Origin: Bacteroidota bacterium
Lineage (GTDB): Bacteria; Bacteroidota; Bacteroidia; 2-12-FULL-35-15
Direction of reading: 5' to 3'
Length of the DNA stretch: 64,000 nucleotides
Assembly: GCA_029237775.1 (NCBI GenBank)
Contig: JAQZBR010000004.1
Coordinates: 682,001-746,000 of the forward strand
The position numbers were made by a program, and so were the translations under genes. Each line of letters begins with the position of its first letter. Within the stretch, counting starts at the first letter, position 1. Shown here piece after piece: positions 10,801 to 19,340 of this stretch. The notes under the pieces are model-generated. The model ran no database searches. It saw nothing but the letters and a program-made list of their open reading frames with translations, and was not told the DNA's origin.

Positions 10801-11359
10801 ACCAATCCCGGGAATCGATGTAAAACTTGGCCGTAACCCTGGCGGACAACTGGTTGTAAATACCACAACTGATGCTAATGGTGATTATTCATTCAGCAAT
10901 CTTCCGCTTAATAATGCAAATGAATGGTACACTGTATATGTTGATATTCCGGGATTAGGAAGAGATTCATCTTACAGCGTTGTTCTTGATCCGGTCAATA
11001 ATGCTTACATCGATCTTGATTACTATGTTGATTCAACAGTAGTTTATATTGTTGATGAGCTTGCAACCGGAATCAAGCCAACAGAAAAAACAGAAGAAGC
11101 ATCCTTCAATGTTTTTCCGAACCCTTCAAAAGGAGAAGCGTCAATCAGCTACACACTCGCTGAAGAAAGCAATGTATCTCTGAGCATCTACAATGTACTC
11201 GGAGTGAAGATCTCTGAACTTGTAAGCAGCAAGCAATCAAAAGGTAAATACAAGTACAGCATTACTCCGAAGGATCAGGAGCTTAGCAACGGAATTTACT
11301 TCGTTACATTAATCACAAACAATAAGAGCGAAACTCACCGCCTGGTTATAAATAAATAA
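7892..11359 (+). CDS. T9SS-exported propeller / P-domain surface protein (array member B)
   Basis: This 1155-residue protein is a close paralogue of the gene before it, with the same plan. It has a Sec signal (about 1-22, ending LYAQ), propeller-like repeats (about 30-370: GKIYAAVG, NMYISAR, KFYVGTS, AVYVGTE, NIYWGGE), a PKD-like domain, and a P-like domain (about 490-635, SPNGNWVLSIQD and LKGWTIRF). Two further PKD-like domains and the shared C-terminal module (VYGHVSYSGG, PTYYG, PGEPIPGIDVKLGRNPGG, YVDIPGLGRDSSY) follow, then a T9SS sorting domain (FNVFPNPSKGEASISY...HRLVINK). Compared with member A it has a longer insert before the PGEPIPG block. It is probably a duplication product. Location is the cell surface or medium. 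The ligand is unknown. Confidence 0.85.
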   Translation: MKRLLRSAAILIAFTFSTGLYAQDPWILSARDGLDNMNNNTVFGMNVFNGKIYAAVGPDSGYVYSSTTGNINSWVKVFSGPTVNSVNAITSTTAAGGNMYISARSNSDSSRVFRTMDGVNWLPYYVSPEPVTGLIPFKGAGAVDSLYVIEGFNYWGGRILRSHANSNDPNSLSAQWDTVLDFGQLNPYTNITAVGVHNSKFYVGTSHGGIWISADGSSWIENGSVGNGFGNFNNLTITAISSFGGAVYVGTENNFEGGQIWKSTDDINWVQVHQLPYTNTIVTSMSVADGKLWYTAKGDYSGIVAKSSDGITFTISDNGSFNSPGNNGNRASLTQFGNNIYWGGEHFYSLGGKTPFNMPGAQIWRTCLVTPPAVNAGPDLAVCPGTPVTFDGGPGATAYYWGNGESQQSFTTAWTGYMILEYVGSNGCSTMDSVLVDALPSPSVMITNPQGLPGLPNVVCKGVSTNITGTAISNAYTALPPIHKSTNDSISDLIPMVYDTINVSGLSTACACDALMSVTIDSMYHTYVGDLEIKIQAPDGSSTILNAQNEEDANDAYFGTQFIMNAAESISNATAPYNGNYQPVGSFHDLTGSPNGNWVLSIQDLAGGDDGNLKGWTIRFKIDDNTLTYSWSPALGLTSTTTLNTTATPLVSTTYTLTTTNNIGCATVTPVAFEVPDLVFEQAADTVCYGSSIILTVDGGSQTTIWSPGATLDATTGYSVTATPTVSTQYYVTDTVDGCPLWDSIYVYANGQLFLTSPAPQTICYNDTATFTANVSGGSAPYIYTWDTGGSFLYGETIQHVPSGGTSYTISATDLAGCFIGGGSTSVAVIPSTDVYGHVSYSGGTVNGSSVVLYKYYPFLTQFDTAQVTTTDGNGDFYFPSVDHNNYLIEVYPAASYTALVPTYYGNNYLWDSALVLSHYCSVNDTLNIAAVEFPPITGPGSLQGNISEGPGYTGGFMGTIQPGDRVPGEPIPGIDVKLGRNPGGQLVVNTTTDANGDYSFSNLPLNNANEWYTVYVDIPGLGRDSSYSVVLDPVNNAYIDLDYYVDSTVVYIVDELATGIKPTEKTEEASFNVFPNPSKGEASISYTLAEESNVSLSIYNVLGVKISELVSSKQSKGKYKYSITPKDQELSNGIYFVTLITNNKSETHRLVINK

Positions 11360-11377
11360 ACAAAAAAATCATAAGTC

Positions 11378-14300
11378 ATGGAGATCCTAAAAAAATCGAA
11401 ACAGATCACGTTAATTTTAATGCTTGCTCTTTTTGCGGGAACATTAAAATCGCTTGCTCAGCCCTTATCTGCAAATGCAGGAACAAATACATCTATTTGT
11501 TCTGGCGCTAACTTAACAATCGGAGGATCTCCATCTGCATCTTTCGGAACACCGCCATATACTTATTCATGGTCTCCGTCTACGGGGCTTAGTTCGGCAA
11601 CAGTGGCAAACCCTGTCGCATCACCAACAACCACTACTACGTATACACTAACCGTCACAGATGCAGTAGCTGCAACTGCGGGTGCTGCAATCATTGTGAA
11701 TGTTAATCCAATACCAAATGCGGTGTCATCCCCTTCGTCACAAACCATCTGTTACGGCAACAGTTCTTCACTGGGATTATCCAGCTCGGTGGGTGGCGCT
11801 AGCTTTAGCTGGACTGCCAGCCAGTCCGGTGTTACAGGTGCATCATCGGGAAGCGGCAGCGTGATCATGCAATCTCTTACCACGACAGGTGCGGTAGCAG
11901 GAACTGCAACCTATACCATCACTCCAACTGCTAATGGGTGCGTGGGAACACCAACAACTGCTGTGGTCACAGTAAATCCGGCACCGGCCATGACCAGTTC
12001 CGGAACAGTTACGATCTGCAGCGGTTCCGCTGTTAACCTACCATTTACAAGTAATATCCCCGCAACCTATACCTGGTCCGCTACGAATAATGCAAATACC
12101 ACGGGCGAAAGCACGACAACACAATCCACTAGTACTTTAAACGATGTTATAACCAGCGCTGCACCAACGACCACAAACGTTAGCTATACTGTTCAGGCCA
12201 CTTCCCTTGCAGGGTGTGCTGGGAATTTTTATCCTGTTACTGTAACAGTTAATTCCTTGCCTGTTGTTACTGCAACGCCTTCTTCACAAACAATTTGCTC
12301 TGGTACAACTGCCAATGTAAGCTTCAGCAGCAGTATTGCAGGAACGTCATACAATTATACCGTAAGTCAATCAGGTGTTACAGGTGCTGCGGGTGGTATT
12401 GCAGGTATTTCTCAAACCCTTTCGGCCACAGGTGCGGTTCCGGGCACAGCAACTTATACGATTACAGGGACTGCGGCAGGATGTTCAGGAACGCCTGTCA
12501 ACTCAGTTGTTACAGTTAATCCAACTCCAACAGTTTCTGTCAACAATACAACGATCTGCGCAGGCGGAACCGCAACATTAACGGCTACACCATCTATAGG
12601 GGGAGGTACTTTTTCATGGTCTCCGGGAGGAGCTACCTCATCTTCTATTTCTGTAAGTCCGGGAACGACAACTTCTTTTACATGTACTTACACCAAATCA
12701 GGGTGCAGCTCAAATGGAACGGGAACCGTAACAGTCAACAATCCACCCGTTGCTACATTCAGCTACCCATCTTCACAGTTTTGTGTTAGTGCTCCAAACC
12801 CAACTCCATCGTTTAGTGGCGGGGGTAGTGCAGGAACTTTTACATCAGCTCCTGCAGGCTTGGTTCTGAATTCTTCTACCGGGCTTATCACACTAGGTTC
12901 TTCTACTCCAGGAACTTATACCGTTACAAATACTATCCCTGCAGGAGGAGGCTGTCCTGCAAGTTCCGCAACCTTTAATGTTACAGTTAATCCTTTGCCA
13001 AATGCAAACGCAACGAACAGCGGGCCTGTTTGTACAGGAACCAGCTTAACTTTAAGCGCTGCGTCAGTTGCAGGAGCTACCTATTCATGGACGGGGCCTA
13101 ACGGATACACTTCAACATCTCAAAATCCTTTTATTTCAGTTGCATCAGCAGCTAATGCAGGAACATATAATCTAAGCGTGGCAGTGAATGGTTGTATGAA
13201 TTCGGCAAATACGAATGTGATCGTTAATCCTTTGCCAGCAGTTAATGCGGGCCTGGACCAGTCAGGTTGTGCAGGGAGCCAGATAAACTTTTCCGCGACC
13301 TCTTCCGGTCTGACTTATTCCTGGACTTTTGGTAACGGAAATAATTCTGCGCTTCTTAGCCCTTCAACAATCTATGCTGCATCGGGAAATTATACTGCAA
13401 CGCTTACCGCAACAAGCGCCCAGGGTTGTACCGCAAGTGACAACGTTAACGTAACCATTTACCAGAATCCTTCTATAACGACTTCGCATGTTAATGCATC
13501 CTGCTTCGGAGTATGCAATGGAACAGCAACTGCTACTTCGTTTGGTGGTTCAGGCCCCTACGTGTATTCCTGGCTTTCAGGGCAAACAAGTCCAACAATT
13601 TCAGGATTGTGCGCAGGAGAATACAGTCTTACATCTACGGATGTTAACGGATGTATGGCTTATGATACAGTGGTGGTTGCTGAACCAATGGCCCTTATCG
13701 CAACAATAACTTCAACGAGCGTCAATTGTAACGGTGCGTGTAACGGGTCAGCTGCGGTCTCAGTAAGCGGAGGAACACCCTCATACACCTATCTATGGTC
13801 TCCTGGTTCACAAACCGGCTCGGGTATCACAGGTTTGTGTGCCGGACCGTATACAGTAACGGTTACTGATGCTAACGGATGCACTACAAATTCAACTGTT
13901 GTGATCACTCAACCTTCCGCTTTAACCGTGACAGGATCTTCAACTCAAACAATCTGCTCAGGAGACACAGCCACTTTAAATACTGCAGCAAGCGGTGGTG
14001 TTCCACCTTATTCATATAACTGGAGTGGTGGTGGTTCCAGCTTTACCGGATTCAGCATTTTTGCCGCACCACTTGTTAATACCACCTATACAATCACCGC
14101 CACCGACAATACAGGCTGTATAGCAAATACAACAGCTGTGGTTCTGGTTCAGGCACTAACCAATATTTACGGACATGTTTCCTATTCAGCAGGAAACTTA
14201 AATACCGGAAGCAACACTGCAGTCGCTTTCCGCTATTCTTCATTTCTTACAACTTTTGATACCGTACAGGTTAGCCCGGTAAATGCCACCGGTGATTTTC

Positions 14301-15103
14301 AGTTTACTTCACTTCCAAATGACAGCTATTTGGTCAAAGTGTTTAATGATACTACAGCACATCCTTTATTGATGCCGACATATTATGGCAATGAATACAT
14401 GTGGGATTCTGCGCTTGTCATTAACCATCTCTGTGGCTCACATGACACAGCAAACATTCAGATGCTCGAAACACCAGCGATGTCTGGTCCGGGTTTGATC
14501 ACCGGAACGATCACTGAAGGACTTGGATTTGGCCGTGTTCCGGGTGAGCCGATCCCGGGAATTGATATTAAGCTCGGACGTAATCCGGGAGGGCAGCTCG
14601 TTGCAAGCACTCAAAGCGGATCAGGGACAGAAGCAGGCCAATACCGGTTCATGAATGTGCCAATGAATCTACCGGGAGAAACTTATACTATCTACGTTGA
14701 TATCCCGGGCTTAGGCCGCGTGTCTACTTACAATTTCGTAATTGATGCAAGCATCTCGCAATATCCGGGAATGGATTACGAAGCTGATTCCACTTCGATT
14801 TATATAACTCAGATGTCAGTAGGCATCAGCCCATCGGCAAACAACGAAAGCAGCTTATCTGTTTATCCTAACCCTGTTAGCGATAATGCTAACATTGAGT
14901 ATACTATTGATGTTGACTCGAAAATCGAACTTTCAGTTTATAATGTTATCGGTGATCAGATCATGCTAATTGAAAATAAAGAACAATCTGCAGGAACCTA
15001 CAACTATAAAGTTAACATGAGTGGAATTTCTACAGGAGTGTATTTCGTAAAATTGAAAATCAACAATACTTCGACCGTTAAAAAGATAATAAAAGCAGAA
15101 TAA
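11378..15103 (+). CDS. T9SS-exported multi-PKD / SprB-repeat surface protein (array member C)
   Basis: The 1241-residue secreted protein has a Sec signal (about 1-27, ending LAQ). A run of PKD/Ig-like domains follows, several closely alike, each with a TIC(S/Y)G Cys motif and a GAVxGTATYTI motif (about 30-620). Then come a PKD domain (about 620-694: NAGLDQSGC, YSWTFGNG, SGNYTATLTAT) and two SprB-type repeats (about 700-771 and 776-849: C.G.CNGSA...GLCAGPYTVTVTDANGC). The same C-terminal module as its neighbours and a T9SS sorting domain (LSVYPNPVSDNANIEY...VKKIIKAE) end it. SprB repeats are known from a Flavobacterium gliding adhesin, so an adhesin or fibre role is plausible but unproven. It lies 18 nt after member B and 4 nt before member D. 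Confidence 0.85.
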   Translation: MEILKKSKQITLILMLALFAGTLKSLAQPLSANAGTNTSICSGANLTIGGSPSASFGTPPYTYSWSPSTGLSSATVANPVASPTTTTTYTLTVTDAVAATAGAAIIVNVNPIPNAVSSPSSQTICYGNSSSLGLSSSVGGASFSWTASQSGVTGASSGSGSVIMQSLTTTGAVAGTATYTITPTANGCVGTPTTAVVTVNPAPAMTSSGTVTICSGSAVNLPFTSNIPATYTWSATNNANTTGESTTTQSTSTLNDVITSAAPTTTNVSYTVQATSLAGCAGNFYPVTVTVNSLPVVTATPSSQTICSGTTANVSFSSSIAGTSYNYTVSQSGVTGAAGGIAGISQTLSATGAVPGTATYTITGTAAGCSGTPVNSVVTVNPTPTVSVNNTTICAGGTATLTATPSIGGGTFSWSPGGATSSSISVSPGTTTSFTCTYTKSGCSSNGTGTVTVNNPPVATFSYPSSQFCVSAPNPTPSFSGGGSAGTFTSAPAGLVLNSSTGLITLGSSTPGTYTVTNTIPAGGGCPASSATFNVTVNPLPNANATNSGPVCTGTSLTLSAASVAGATYSWTGPNGYTSTSQNPFISVASAANAGTYNLSVAVNGCMNSANTNVIVNPLPAVNAGLDQSGCAGSQINFSATSSGLTYSWTFGNGNNSALLSPSTIYAASGNYTATLTATSAQGCTASDNVNVTIYQNPSITTSHVNASCFGVCNGTATATSFGGSGPYVYSWLSGQTSPTISGLCAGEYSLTSTDVNGCMAYDTVVVAEPMALIATITSTSVNCNGACNGSAAVSVSGGTPSYTYLWSPGSQTGSGITGLCAGPYTVTVTDANGCTTNSTVVITQPSALTVTGSSTQTICSGDTATLNTAASGGVPPYSYNWSGGGSSFTGFSIFAAPLVNTTYTITATDNTGCIANTTAVVLVQALTNIYGHVSYSAGNLNTGSNTAVAFRYSSFLTTFDTVQVSPVNATGDFQFTSLPNDSYLVKVFNDTTAHPLLMPTYYGNEYMWDSALVINHLCGSHDTANIQMLETPAMSGPGLITGTITEGLGFGRVPGEPIPGIDIKLGRNPGGQLVASTQSGSGTEAGQYRFMNVPMNLPGETYTIYVDIPGLGRVSTYNFVIDASISQYPGMDYEADSTSIYITQMSVGISPSANNESSLSVYPNPVSDNANIEYTIDVDSKIELSVYNVIGDQIMLIENKEQSAGTYNYKVNMSGISTGVYFVKLKINNTSTVKKIIKAE

Positions 15104-15107
15104 TAAA

Positions 15108-17705
15108 ATGGAAATAGCTATTGGAAAACCGAACCAATCAAAAATCAAAAGAGCCATCAGATGCATAGCCCTCTTGAGTTCTCTTTTGTGCTTACAGAAT
15201 ACTGCTAAAGCTCAGGACGTTGGTATTTCATCACTTGATATACCTTATGATAGTATTTGCAGTGGGATAAGCTGGCCCGTGGTCGTGACCTTGAACAACT
15301 ATTCACAATCGCCCATAGACCTTTCAATTCAGGATGTAACTATTGTGGTAAATGTTACGGGAGCGAGCTCGCAAACTTTCACTTATGTTATGAATTCAGG
15401 AATATTAAGCCCGTATTCAACTCAACAAATTACCGTGACAAGTACCGCAGACATGAGTGCACCCGGAATTCATATTTTCGATGCGGTGGCAACGGTGGCA
15501 GGCGATTTTGATCCATCTAATGACGCCATGCAAAGCCGTCCTGTTGTAGTTAAACAAACTCCTGATGTAATCGGAGAACCGAATCCGATCGTTTGCGCAG
15601 GAACTGTAATGCCGGCATATACCTTTTACGGTGTGGAACCAGGTGCAACATTTACGTGGACAAATGATAACCCCTCAATCGGTTTAGCGTCTTCAGGTAC
15701 CGGAGACAGGCCGGCATTTATACCTGTTAACAACGGAACAACAACTGCCTTTGCAAACATAAGTGTACAAGCCGAGTACAATGGGTGCATAAGCGGATCA
15801 TTTGGCTATATGATCCAGGTTGAACCTTTGCCAACAGTAAGTGCCGGTGGGGATGTTACCTCATGCACAGGAAGCGCTATTACTTTTAACGCAACGGCTA
15901 ATGGGGCTTTAGCTTTCACCTGGAATTTCGGTGACGGAGGTACATCAGCTACATTCAATCCTTCTTATATTTATTCCATTCCAGGTGTATACACAGCAGA
16001 TGTAACTGCGGTGAGTCCTTCAGGTTGTATGTCAGGTGATACCGTAATTGTCACAATTGCTGCGGGCCCTACTCTTACAACAAGTGTCACGGATCCAAGC
16101 TGTGAAGGACTATGTAACGGAAGTGCGGCCGTGTCTGCAGTTGGAGGAACACCTACTTACAGTTATTTATGGAATTCTTCTCCAATGCAAACAACGGCCG
16201 TAGCGAGTTCTTTGTGTTCCGGACCATATACCGTAACAGTTAATGATGCAAACGGATGTTCATCAATTGCCACTGTCGTTATTACTGATCCCACACCGAT
16301 ATCCATTTCTGCAACATCAACAGATGCAACATGCAGCGGCCTTTGTAATGGATCGGCTTCCGTAACTGTCTCGGGAGGTACAGGCACGTACACCTACCTT
16401 TGGTCTCCGGGAGGTTATACCTTACAGAATTTTACTTCCTTGTGTTCCGGAACTTACACGGTCACAGCTACCGATGGCAATGGATGTGTTTCTCAGGCAT
16501 CTACAGTATTTGTTTCCGCACCTGCTCCCCTAAGCGCAGGCACTAGCCCGGATGATACTATTTGTAACGGACAGTCTGTTCAGATTTATGTAGCAGGTGC
16601 AGGAGGTACGCCTCCCTATTCATTTGTTTGGAATGATGGCAGTTCTAATTTCAGTACTGCAAATCTGGAAGTTGTTTCACCATCCACAAGCACCAATTAT
16701 GTGGTGACTGTTACCGATGCCAACAATTGCACTAACACGGGGATCTCATCCGTGTTTGTAAGGCCAAATTCTTCAGTTTATGGACATGTTACACATTCTG
16801 GAGGAGTCTTGTCAACCGGTGTGAACAATGCTGTCTTATTTTCCTACCTGCCTTTTAATACATCATTTGATACAGTGCAGGTTTCCCCGGTAAATACTTC
16901 AGGAGATTTCATTTTTTCAAACATAACTTCAGGCAATTATCTTGTAAAAGTATTTAATGATACTTCTGCTTATCCTTTGATCATTCCAACATATTATAAC
17001 AATGCTGTTCTATGGAATTCTGCTATGATCGTTGCGAATAGCTGTACCTCAAATGACACTATTAGTTTTTCAATGGTTGAGGTTCCTGCCATTTCCGGAC
17101 CGGGTTCACTTTCAGGTACTATAGTTGAAGGGCTGGGATTTTCAAGAGCACCGGGTGAGCCGATCCCGGGCATTGATATTAAGCTGGGACGTAACCCTGG
17201 GGGACAGCTCGTTGCGAGCACGCAGACAAACAGCTCAGGGCAATACACTTTTTCAAATCTGCCTCTGAATAACGCAGGCGAGTCTTACACCCTGTATGTT
17301 GATATTCCGGGATTAGACAGAGATTCCACTTACACAGTTGTTCTAAATGGCACGCAAAACACTTTTGCAGGACTCGATTATGTTGCTGATTCTGCAAGTG
17401 TGACTCCAACTTCTACTGTCGGAATACATGATATTAATGTCGGACAAGCCAAATTCACTCTTTATCCAAACCCGACAAAAGACTTAGTATATGTTGATTA
17501 TACGCTTAGCTCCGAATCCAGAGTATCGCTTGATATTTATAATGTTCTTGGTATTAAGAGTATGTCCTTACTATCGGAAAAGCAAACAGCCGGAAATTAC
17601 AGGATCCCTATGAATTCCATCAACAATCTAAAGCCGGGAGTTTACTTTGTCACATTGAACTTTAACGGCAAAATAGAAACGCAGCGTTTAGTAATTTCTA
17701 AATAA
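15108..17705 (+). CDS. T9SS-exported CARDB-like / PKD / SprB surface protein (array member D)
   Basis: This 865-residue secreted protein starts with an extended N-terminus before the hydrophobic signal core (IALLSSLLCLQNTAKAQ, about 20-36). The rest is an adhesion-type beta domain resembling CARDB (about 38-150: ISWPVVVTLNNYSQ), an Ig-like domain (about 155-235) and a PKD domain (about 240-317: FTWNFGDGG). Two SprB repeats follow (about 320-394 and 400-474), then one PKD-like domain, the shared C-terminal module (VYGHVTHSGG, PTYYN, PGEPIPGIDIKLGRNPGG) and a T9SS sorting domain (FTLYPNPTKDLVYVDY...QRLVISK). It is the last gene of the array and is followed by a strong hairpin terminator. Confidence 0.85.
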   Translation: MEIAIGKPNQSKIKRAIRCIALLSSLLCLQNTAKAQDVGISSLDIPYDSICSGISWPVVVTLNNYSQSPIDLSIQDVTIVVNVTGASSQTFTYVMNSGILSPYSTQQITVTSTADMSAPGIHIFDAVATVAGDFDPSNDAMQSRPVVVKQTPDVIGEPNPIVCAGTVMPAYTFYGVEPGATFTWTNDNPSIGLASSGTGDRPAFIPVNNGTTTAFANISVQAEYNGCISGSFGYMIQVEPLPTVSAGGDVTSCTGSAITFNATANGALAFTWNFGDGGTSATFNPSYIYSIPGVYTADVTAVSPSGCMSGDTVIVTIAAGPTLTTSVTDPSCEGLCNGSAAVSAVGGTPTYSYLWNSSPMQTTAVASSLCSGPYTVTVNDANGCSSIATVVITDPTPISISATSTDATCSGLCNGSASVTVSGGTGTYTYLWSPGGYTLQNFTSLCSGTYTVTATDGNGCVSQASTVFVSAPAPLSAGTSPDDTICNGQSVQIYVAGAGGTPPYSFVWNDGSSNFSTANLEVVSPSTSTNYVVTVTDANNCTNTGISSVFVRPNSSVYGHVTHSGGVLSTGVNNAVLFSYLPFNTSFDTVQVSPVNTSGDFIFSNITSGNYLVKVFNDTSAYPLIIPTYYNNAVLWNSAMIVANSCTSNDTISFSMVEVPAISGPGSLSGTIVEGLGFSRAPGEPIPGIDIKLGRNPGGQLVASTQTNSSGQYTFSNLPLNNAGESYTLYVDIPGLDRDSTYTVVLNGTQNTFAGLDYVADSASVTPTSTVGIHDINVGQAKFTLYPNPTKDLVYVDYTLSSESRVSLDIYNVLGIKSMSLLSEKQTAGNYRIPMNSINNLKPGVYFVTLNFNGKIETQRLVISK

Positions 17706-17717
17706 ATAATTAATTTC

Positions 17718-17760
17718 ACCACCCTTCTGCATAAACGCGGAAGGGTGTTTTTATTTTTGA
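17718..17760 (+). terminator. Rho-independent terminator ending the adhesin array
   Basis: Stem CACCCTTC (17720-17727) pairs with GAAGGGTG (17740-17747), extended inward by a T-G wobble and GC/GC around the loop ATAAAC, and followed by a T-rich run to 17759. It sits 15 nt after the stop of array member D. Its position argues against a GTG start at 17745 for the next gene. Confidence 0.85.
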
Positions 17761-17765
17761 AATCC

Positions 17766-19340
17766 ATGCGCAGTCCTCTGTTGATATCAATTTTACTTGT
17801 CGCGTTTAATCTTTCCGGTCATTCGCAAACGACTGTTATTGATTCCTTGCTTACACGCATTCAATCCGGGAAAGCAGATACCTCGGAGCTTATCGATCTT
17901 TATAAATTAAGTGAAAGATACGTTGCCGCAGGTGAATACGAAAACAGTCTGGATGCTGCTAATAAAGCCATTTCTCTTGCCGATGAACTCATAAGAAAAG
18001 CGAGTTCAGATACTGCAGCCCTTCGTACAAGCAAATCATATAAATCCAAAGCACTGAGCAGCTCTGCCCTGAATCACACTAACCTCGGGAACTACACTGA
18101 AGCATTAGCAATTTATAATCAATCTTTAAAAATCAGACAGGAGCTCAACGAACAAAAAGGAATCGCTTCCAATTTGAATAACATGGGCACACTTTATCAG
18201 CATCAGGGAAATTATGCCGAAGCTTTAAAGTATTATTTTTCATCATTAAAGATCAAAGAGAAGATCGGTGAAAAAAAGAGCATCGCCAATACGTACAATA
18301 ATATTGGTAATGTTTATAACGCGCAAAAAAATTACTCCCTATCCATAAAGAATCATGTAACTGCGCTGAAGCTTCGTAAAGAGATCGGAGATCAGACTGG
18401 CATTGCATCTTCTTATAATAATATTGGCAATGTATATTTCGCTCAGGCTTTGGAGGAGATGGATAACGATATCCGGCAGGGACTTCTTGAACTTTCTCTT
18501 AACAACAATCATTCTTCTCTTAAGATCTCTGAAGCTATCGAAGATCAAAACGGGATGGCAAACTCGTATATTAACATTGGCGCAATCTGGTTCAACCGCG
18601 CAGAACATGAAAAAAACAAGGAACGACAGCATCAAATGTTTCAGGAGGCCAACAAGCATTTCAAGATATCTCTTCAGAAAAGAGAACTGATAGATGATAA
18701 AAATGGCCTTGCCGGTTCACACTTAAATATTGGAAGTGTATTTTTAAAAGAAAAGGATCTTCAGAATGCATCGAAACATTTTGCCAAAGCAAAACAGCTG
18801 GCCGCTGAATTAGGAATCAAAGAATACCTTAAAGAAGTTTACAGCGCATTAACGGCTGTTGACAGCAGCAAAGGCGACTTCCGGGCTGCGCTTGAACACA
18901 ATAAGCTTTTTTTGCTTTACAGGGACAGCCTTGACAATGCGGAAACACGAAAAAAAATGATTCAAAGCCAAATGACCTATGACTTTGAGAAAAAAGAAGC
19001 AGTGGAAAATGCGGAACGGGAGAAAGAGCTTGAAAATCAAAAACTGCTGGCGGGAGAGAGAAATTTAAAACAAACAATCATAATTATTTTTATCGCAGGT
19101 ATTCTCATCGCAGCTGTGATCTTTCTTTTCCTGATGTTTAAATCATTAAGACTTACGCGTAAACAAAAGCAGCTGATTGACGAGCAGAAACAAATTGTTG
19201 AAGCTAAACAAAAAGAGATCCTCGACAGCATTCATTATGCGAGAAGGATCCAATTTTCTCTTTTACCGGGTGAAGTTTATATAAACAAAAACCTTTTAAG
19301 GTTGAAATCAAAAAATAACTTCAAGGAGCAAAAGCAATGA
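17766..19340 (+). CDS. TPR-repeat membrane signalling protein lacking an output domain (first copy)
   Basis: The 524-residue product (from the ATG at 17766) has a Sec signal (MRSPLLISILLVAFNLSGHS). About seven TPR units follow (ALNHTNLGNYTEALAIYNQS, YYFSSLKIKEKIGEKKSIAN, NNIGNVY repeats), then a basic/acidic coiled coil. One transmembrane helix lies at about residues 435-458 (IIIIFIAGILIAAVIFLFLMF). A short coiled coil (KQKQLIDEQKQIVEAKQKE) leads to DSIHYARRIQFSLLPGE and a stop about 20 residues later. In sensor phosphatases the DSIxYAxxIQxxLLP segment leads into a SpoIIE/PP2C domain, which is absent here. The TPRs should be periplasmic and the short tail cytoplasmic. GTG 17745 and TTG 17757 are alternative starts, but 17745 lies in the terminator hairpin. 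The stop overlaps the next ATG. Confidence 0.82.
   Translation: MRSPLLISILLVAFNLSGHSQTTVIDSLLTRIQSGKADTSELIDLYKLSERYVAAGEYENSLDAANKAISLADELIRKASSDTAALRTSKSYKSKALSSSALNHTNLGNYTEALAIYNQSLKIRQELNEQKGIASNLNNMGTLYQHQGNYAEALKYYFSSLKIKEKIGEKKSIANTYNNIGNVYNAQKNYSLSIKNHVTALKLRKEIGDQTGIASSYNNIGNVYFAQALEEMDNDIRQGLLELSLNNNHSSLKISEAIEDQNGMANSYINIGAIWFNRAEHEKNKERQHQMFQEANKHFKISLQKRELIDDKNGLAGSHLNIGSVFLKEKDLQNASKHFAKAKQLAAELGIKEYLKEVYSALTAVDSSKGDFRAALEHNKLFLLYRDSLDNAETRKKMIQSQMTYDFEKKEAVENAEREKELENQKLLAGERNLKQTIIIIFIAGILIAAVIFLFLMFKSLRLTRKQKQLIDEQKQIVEAKQKEILDSIHYARRIQFSLLPGEVYINKNLLRLKSKNNFKEQKQ

Noticed and set aside
11600-14100. Regularly repeated sequence that might be taken for a repeat array or CRISPR
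   Set aside because: The repeats are coding PKD/SprB domains of variable length without constant repeats and unique spacers.
17745-17765. GTG start at 17745 for the first TPR protein
   Set aside because: The codon is part of the terminator stem of the previous gene; ATG 17766 gives a normal signal peptide.
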